This document shows, piece by piece, positions 5,751-9,305 of a DNA stretch of 9,305 nucleotides (position 1 is the stretch's first letter; the number at the start of each line of letters is the position of its first letter). The translations under genes were made by a program, and so were the position numbers. The notes below the pieces were generated by a model. The model saw only the letters and a list, made by a program, of their open reading frames with translations. It was not told the origin of the DNA and did not search any database. The DNA comes from JBBRMW01 sp038239365 (GTDB lineage Bacteria; Chloroflexota; Anaerolineae; Aggregatilineales; UBA2796): assembly GCA_038239365.1 (NCBI GenBank), contig JBBSEU010000242.1, forward strand, positions 1 to 9,305, in the 5' to 3' direction.

Positions 5751-6999
5751 GGTAAGGCCGCACCTTCACCGCCGTTTTGCTGCGAATGTGCGTCTTCAAG
5801 CGGCGCACCTTCACGGTTGCTTTGACAGGCCGATGCGGATTATCTCCCTGTAAAGCGTTGATCGCGGAGGCCGGGCGCGGCGGTGGTGTTTGCAGGCTTG
5901 CGATCACCGCGTCGAGTTCGGCTTTGTTGCGCTGACTGGGCGGTTCAAGCCCGAAAATGTCCCAGATGCTCATTTCGCCCGTATCGAGTTTTTCATAGGG
6001 TGGCGGCGGCACGGATGGCGCAGTCGGGATCGGTGGTTCTGGCAGTTCAACGGACGGCACGGCCTTGACTTCGGGCAGGTTTGGTGGTCTGGCGACAGAC
6101 GTGTTTTGCGGCGCAAGCGTCACGTTCGCCATGACGGGCAAGGTTTGGGTTGGCGGGTCAGGTGGGCGCGGCGGCGCAACCATCGCGGCGGGCACAGTGG
6201 GCGATAGGCTTTGTGCCAGTTTTTCGGCTTCACTCGTCTTATCAATCGCTTCGCGCAATCCTTTGGGGGCGCGCGGCTTCGTATCATCTTTAATCGTGTC
6301 CGCTTTTAAGGCGCTGGCAACAATTGTCTGCGTGTTGACAGGCAGCGGTACATGCGTCGGAATCGAGGTAGGGATCGACGTTGGTTGTTCGACTGGCCGT
6401 TCGGGTAGATCAGGCACATCATCTGCGCCAAAGATGGACACAGCCGGAGCAGTGGTGATGGCGGCAGAAGCGCGTGTCGATTCATTCACGCGCGCCATCC
6501 GAGCCTCGATCCCCGGATCGGCTTGCATGGCAACTTTCGCCTGCCGGACGGGATCAAGTTTGACGCCGCTGGCTTCGATCAACCGTCGCAGTGCCCGCAA
6601 GCTATCGGCCATTTGCACGCGCAGCCCACGCCGACGGCGCAGCGCATCCCGCAGCCCGGCCAATACCCCTTTTAGCTGATACTCAATTGTCCAGTTGACA
6701 ATCGTGCCTTCGGGCACGGGTTGAAGCCGTACACGCCCCTTGAAAGTGCGATAGGGACCGTCAATGATAATATATTCGTAGCCGATATTTTCCAGCCAGG
6801 CCGTCATTTCCTCGACCACCGCCCGCCCACGCGTATCGACACAACGCCGCCGCATCCCAACACCCGTCAGGCGCGTGGTGAGCGTCGAAATGCTTTTCGC
6901 ACCTCGATTCCATTTGCTGACATAGGCCGGATCAGTCAGGTACAACCAGACCGCCTCGACAGGCGCAACAACCAGGATACGCTGATCGATCAGCGACAA
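5737..6999 (-). CDS. SRPBCC-domain protein with long proline-rich tail and C-terminal motif
   Basis: This 420-aa protein has three parts. Residues about 3-143 form an SRPBCC/START-like helix-grip domain (VVAPVEAVWLYLTDPAYVSKWN at 10-31, then the strands and a final long basic helix 117-142). Such domains bind hydrophobic ligands, but no catalytic residues can be named. Residues about 150-340 are Pro/Ala/Thr-rich and look disordered, with a TSIPTSIPTHVP repeat near 207-218 and PPPP at 331-334. Residues 341-370 hold a compact motif, GEMSIWDIFGLEPPSQRNKA then ELDAVIASL, and the last 35 residues are strongly basic. There is no signal peptide or membrane segment. The start is TTG (6997-6999): the frame is closed by a stop 5 nt upstream, GAGG lies 6 nt before the TTG, and the domain begins at once. 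It follows the DUF3307 gene by 17 nt. Function unknown. Confidence 0.8.
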   Translation of the reverse strand: MSLIDQRILVVAPVEAVWLYLTDPAYVSKWNRGAKSISTLTTRLTGVGMRRRCVDTRGRAVVEEMTAWLENIGYEYIIIDGPYRTFKGRVRLQPVPEGTIVNWTIEYQLKGVLAGLRDALRRRRGLRVQMADSLRALRRLIEASGVKLDPVRQAKVAMQADPGIEARMARVNESTRASAAITTAPAVSIFGADDVPDLPERPVEQPTSIPTSIPTHVPLPVNTQTIVASALKADTIKDDTKPRAPKGLREAIDKTSEAEKLAQSLSPTVPAAMVAPPRPPDPPTQTLPVMANVTLAPQNTSVARPPNLPEVKAVPSVELPEPPIPTAPSVPPPPYEKLDTGEMSIWDIFGLEPPSQRNKAELDAVIASLQTPPPRPASAINALQGDNPHRPVKATVKVRRLKTHIRSKTAVKVRPYHQRG

Positions 7000-7016
7000 A
7001 ACTCACCTCACACAAC

Positions 7017-7688
7017 TCAGGGCAAAAGCGAACGCACCAGCACACCCAGAATCACGGCCAGAATGATCCCGATACCCATTTCGGCCAGACCGCGCCGCTG
7101 TTTCCAGATCGGGCGATGAGTCAGCCAGCTAGCGATCAAACGTGGCAGCACGCACAACGGCGCAAGATAGAACAACCCGGCCAGACTGAGCGTGAACATC
7201 GCCAGCCGTTCAGCATAACCCACATTTCGCCAATGTCCCATATACGGGATCATATCCAGCCAGTTCGCCCACCACGTCACATCATAGAAACGTGTCAGGC
7301 TGATCACTGCCGCGCCAATGCTCATCAGTGCAACTTCGGCTTGAGAAGGCGGTGGTTGCAGCAAATGCCCGATCAAAATCTGCATCACCCCAATCGTAAC
7401 ATAATGCCCTACCTGATCGAGCAAATAGGAATAGATCGGATGAATCTTGATGCGCGTCCCGGTGTAGATTTTCAGCCAGTCCTGGGCAGTATGCAGCAGC
7501 GACATCAACGCGATTGGCAGCAGCACCACGCCCGCGTAAGGTGCAAGCACCAGCATCGACATGACAAAGACCATCAGGCCATGCAGTGCCAACCCATCCC
7601 ACGCCTGACCTTTGCGCGCGACAAGCCAATTCGTTTGTAGAATGTAATCGGCCAGCATGTGTGCAAAGAGTAGGTGGGTGATGAGCAA
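7017..7688 (-). CDS. DUF3307 family integral membrane protein
   Basis: This 223-aa protein has about six membrane helices (roughly 2-18, 35-66, 92-110, 118-134, 162-184, 203-220). The conserved marks of DUF3307 are present: HMLADYILQTNWLVARK (10-26), LLHTAQDWLKI (64-74) and YLLDQVGHYVTI (88-99), with charged or His residues placed within membrane segments. The family's biochemical role is not known; the buried H/D residues suggest a membrane enzyme or carrier, which is speculation. The start is TTG (7686-7688) with AAAGG 8 nt upstream. It is favoured because DUF3307 proteins begin with this same helix and no ATG or GTG start lies further upstream near a ribosome site. The gene leads a two-gene minus-strand unit with the SRPBCC gene 17 nt downstream, and diverges from the membrane-protein cluster at 7810. 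Confidence 0.85.
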   Translation of the reverse strand: MLITHLLFAHMLADYILQTNWLVARKGQAWDGLALHGLMVFVMSMLVLAPYAGVVLLPIALMSLLHTAQDWLKIYTGTRIKIHPIYSYLLDQVGHYVTIGVMQILIGHLLQPPPSQAEVALMSIGAAVISLTRFYDVTWWANWLDMIPYMGHWRNVGYAERLAMFTLSLAGLFYLAPLCVLPRLIASWLTHRPIWKQRRGLAEMGIGIILAVILGVLVRSLLP

Positions 7689-7739
7689 AACGGAAGCCTT
7701 TATCGCGCTGACTCTGATCTGACCGATGGAAACTAATCT

Positions 7740-7769
7740 ATCATAGATCGATTTCCTGTGCTACAGTAA
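7740..7769 (-). promoter_or_regulatory. Candidate promoter of the DUF3307-SRPBCC unit
   Basis: On the minus strand TATGAT (7745-7740) sits about 52 nt before the TTG start. A weak -35-like TTACTG (7769-7764) lies 18 nt upstream. The -10 is embedded in a 13-bp palindrome ATCTAT-C-ATAGAT (7736-7748). The ten bases CTATGATAGA match those ahead of the GT39 gene at almost the same distance from its start. Confidence 0.35.
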
Positions 7770-7809
7770 CGAAAGTTTCAAAAATACGTAAAAGAGTCGG
7801 GAACGGTTT

Positions 7810-8082
7810 ATGCCAAGCCCAACGATTGCACTGGGGTTCATCCTGGCAACGCTGTACGGAGCGGCTTTTCACTTGTTGGTGGGCGGTGATGCGCGTCGGC
7901 TGGCCTTCTTTTTGCTAGCAGGCTGGTTGGGTTTTACACTCGGTCAAATCTTTGGCGTGGTGTTTGCAGTAACAATATTCAGTATTGGGCCGCTGCACAC
8001 CTTTGCCGCGACATTGGGCGCATTGATTGCGCTCTCGGTAGCGCGCATTCTGACCGGAGCGCGGCGACGTATTGAGACGTAA
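7810..8082 (+). CDS. Small three-helix membrane protein, unknown function
   Basis: This 90-aa hydrophobic protein has three likely membrane segments (about 6-24, 31-56, 62-82) and a basic C-terminal end ARRRIET. By the positive-inside rule the DARR turn at 27-30 and the C-terminal ARRR should both face the cytoplasm. Glycines and small residues pack the second and third helices (GWLGFTLGQIFGV). I do not recognise a family. No clear Shine-Dalgarno precedes the ATG; GGGAA lies 6 nt upstream and is a weak candidate. The gene is 24 nt from the next membrane protein gene on the same strand, so the three plus-strand genes here are probably one operon. Coding status is supported by the membrane-helix pattern, tight spacing and absence of a competing frame. 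Confidence 0.7.
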   Translation: MPSPTIALGFILATLYGAAFHLLVGGDARRLAFFLLAGWLGFTLGQIFGVVFAVTIFSIGPLHTFAATLGALIALSVARILTGARRRIET

Positions 8083-8106
8083 TAAGGCTATTCTACGAGG
8101 GGTGTT

Positions 8107-8580
8107 ATGACGGATCAGGCGCAGCAAGACGGACAGGGCGGACCCGCGATTAAACGCTATCTGCTCATTGGCCTGGGGGGGCTGGCAGTAGTGACCATTA
8201 TCGGCTTGCTGGTGGGGATCATCGGCGGCGTGATTAACTCTGACGGCGTGGCGAATTTCTTCCGAATTTTGAGAGATTTCTTTATCATCGTGCTGGCCTT
8301 GCAAGGCATCCTGATCAGTGTGGCACTGGTGATTTTGGTGGTACAGGTCAGCACGCTTGTTAATCTGCTCACGACTGAGATCAAGCCGATCATCGACGAG
8401 ACGCGCGAAACGATGACCACTATTCGCGGCACGGCAGAATTTATGAGCAAAAATGTCACCTCACCGGTGATCCGGGCAAGTTCGGCAGTCGCTGGCGCGC
8501 GGGCACTGCTCGGTGAAATTTCATCCTTGCGCCGCAACACCGTTGGCAGCCGTCGCAACGGCCACACGAAAGGGGAATAA
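8107..8580 (+). CDS. DUF948/YtxG-like membrane protein with two helices
   Basis: This 157-aa protein has a polar N-terminus (1-16), a first membrane helix (about 18-42), a second (58-82), and a cytoplasmic amphipathic stretch with EIKPIIDETRETMTTIRGTAEFMSKNVTSPVI (91-122). This run of Thr-rich helix with V..P near its end resembles DUF948 proteins such as Bacillus YtxG, which usually have one helix; the extra N-terminal helix is a difference. The C-terminal tail is basic (RRNTVGSRRNGHTK). GAGG lies 6 nt before the ATG, a strong ribosome site. The YtxH-like gene begins 5 nt after the stop. Known YtxG/YtxH pairs are general-stress proteins at the membrane with unclear biochemistry; a similar role here is inferred from gene order and shape. 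Confidence 0.75.
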   Translation: MTDQAQQDGQGGPAIKRYLLIGLGGLAVVTIIGLLVGIIGGVINSDGVANFFRILRDFFIIVLALQGILISVALVILVVQVSTLVNLLTTEIKPIIDETRETMTTIRGTAEFMSKNVTSPVIRASSAVAGARALLGEISSLRRNTVGSRRNGHTKGE

Positions 8581-8585
8581 AAGCG

Positions 8586-9305
8586 ATGTTGGAAAAACGC
8601 CTGCACGATTTGAATAAAGAAATTGAATCGCTCAAACGCGAACTGGAACATAACAGTGAGCCTACCCGTCATAACATTGAACGCACCGCCGAACAAGCGC
8701 GTAAAAATATCGGGCGTCAGCAGTCACTTCGCGCCTTGAATCGAGAACTTGACTCGCTTAAACGCCAGGCTGCGACGCGCACCAGTAAAACGCGCAAAGA
8801 TTTCGAGAAGCAGGCGCAGCCCATTTTGCATAGGCTCACTCAGGAACTCGAATCACTGCGCGACAGAGTCGAAAAGCGCGGCGGCGAAATTGTCCATGAT
8901 GTAGAAAAACAGGCCGAACCCGCGCTGAACGATCTGGCAAAAGAAGTCGAAACGCTCAAAACGCGCCTTGATGAAGGTCAAAAGCAGTTACGGCATGAGA
9001 TGGCACAGCGCATCGAGCCGGAACGCGAAAAAGACGTGGTGCGGCAGCAGGTTGATCCCGCCGCGGACACGGGTGCGTTTGTATTTGGGGCAATTGCCGG
9101 AGCATTAATCGGCGCGTTTATTGCCCTCTGGTTCGCGCCGCAAAGTGGTGAGAGAACGCGCCACGACATTGAAGAACGTGGGCTGGAAATTCGCGCACAG
9201 GCCGAACAAACCGCCAATGAAGCCCGTCACAAGATCGAAGGCCCCAAGCCCGATGATTTGATCGCCAGTGCGAAAGCTTCGGCGCGTCTGTACAAAGACG
9301 AATTA
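8586..9305 (+). CDS. Coiled-coil YtxH-domain protein, 3' end beyond window
   Basis: 240 codons are visible and open to the right edge. Residues 1-150 are charged helix rich in E, K, R and Q, with four copies of an L..L..E...LK..L unit at 6-20, 48-62, 81-95 and 114-128; the last three are spaced 33 residues apart. A second unit, of the form [K/H]-x-hydrophobic-x-x-x-x-x-P, recurs at 71-79, 104-112 and 137-145. A glycine-rich membrane segment FVFGAIAGALIGAFIALWFAP (165-185) followed by QSGERTR matches the YtxH domain, which normally sits at the N-terminus; here it is preceded by the long coil. An amphipathic helix follows (192-217). AGGGG lies 10 nt before the ATG at 8586-8588. The protein is probably membrane-anchored with a coil that could bundle or lie on the membrane. 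Function unknown. Confidence 0.82.
   Translation, partial: MLEKRLHDLNKEIESLKRELEHNSEPTRHNIERTAEQARKNIGRQQSLRALNRELDSLKRQAATRTSKTRKDFEKQAQPILHRLTQELESLRDRVEKRGGEIVHDVEKQAEPALNDLAKEVETLKTRLDEGQKQLRHEMAQRIEPEREKDVVRQQVDPAADTGAFVFGAIAGALIGAFIALWFAPQSGERTRHDIEERGLEIRAQAEQTANEARHKIEGPKPDDLIASAKASARLYKDEL

Noticed and set aside
6065..6679. 204-aa open frame on the plus strand
   Set aside because: It is antisense to the SRPBCC gene, has low-complexity Ser/Arg/Ala composition, no ribosome site and no domain. The opposite strand encodes a recognisable fold.
7116..7640. 174-aa open frame on the plus strand
   Set aside because: It is antisense to the DUF3307 gene, whose motifs are unmistakable. The translation is rich in His/Gln/Arg, typical of a shadow frame.
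8157..8696. 179-aa open frame on the minus strand
   Set aside because: It runs antisense through the YtxG-like gene and into the YtxH-like gene. Its hydrophobicity mirrors the real membrane helices and it has no family resemblance.

Overview
The window (about 54% GC by eye, dense short-spaced genes, mixed ATG/TTG starts) looks like a chromosomal segment of a free-living bacterium. The HNH endonuclease family, its small helical partner, the DUF3307 protein and the dispersed CCCTCTCC/GGAGAGGG repeat together suggest Chloroflexota (Anaerolineae-like). That placement is an inference from family resemblance, not a measured result. I see no tRNA, rRNA, CRISPR array, transposase or phage gene, and no gene-free stretch above 300 bases.

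Layout. (1) Positions 1-3380 are all minus strand: a GT39-type membrane glycosyltransferase (3380-1269), an 85-aa helical protein (1226-969) that overlaps an HNH endonuclease (972-544) by an ATGA, then the 5' part of hisS (508 to beyond position 1). (2) 3381-3544 holds the glycosyltransferase promoter region and a 39-bp inverted-repeat element. This element lies directly against the 3' end of a minus-strand short-chain dehydrogenase (4309-3545), which lacks the usual C-terminal tail. (3) 4310-4537 is a divergent control region. It has a strong sigma-70-like promoter and a perfect 9-bp dyad for the plus-strand acyl-CoA dehydrogenase (4538-5725), and a separate promoter for the dehydrogenase on the other strand. 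(4) 7688-5737 is a minus-strand pair: a DUF3307 membrane protein and an unusual SRPBCC protein with a long proline-rich tail. It ends in a hairpin plus T-tract lying against the 3' end of the acyl-CoA dehydrogenase gene. (5) 7810 to the right edge is a plus-strand cluster: a small three-helix membrane protein, a two-helix DUF948/YtxG-like protein, and a coiled-coil protein with a YtxH-type membrane segment, cut by the window edge.

How the genes work together. The acyl-CoA dehydrogenase and the divergent NAD-type SDR could share a regulator and act in acyl-CoA or short-chain oxidation. The DUF948-like plus YtxH-like pair recalls the Bacillus ytxGH stress operon and suggests an envelope or stress role. 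The most unusual items are the dyad operator with extra half-sites, the repeat-abutted SDR terminus, the SRPBCC fusion with a conserved-looking C-terminal motif, the 33-residue proline-punctuated repeats of the YtxH-like protein, and the coupled HNH/helical-protein pair. None of these amounts to a clearly new multi-gene system on sequence evidence alone.
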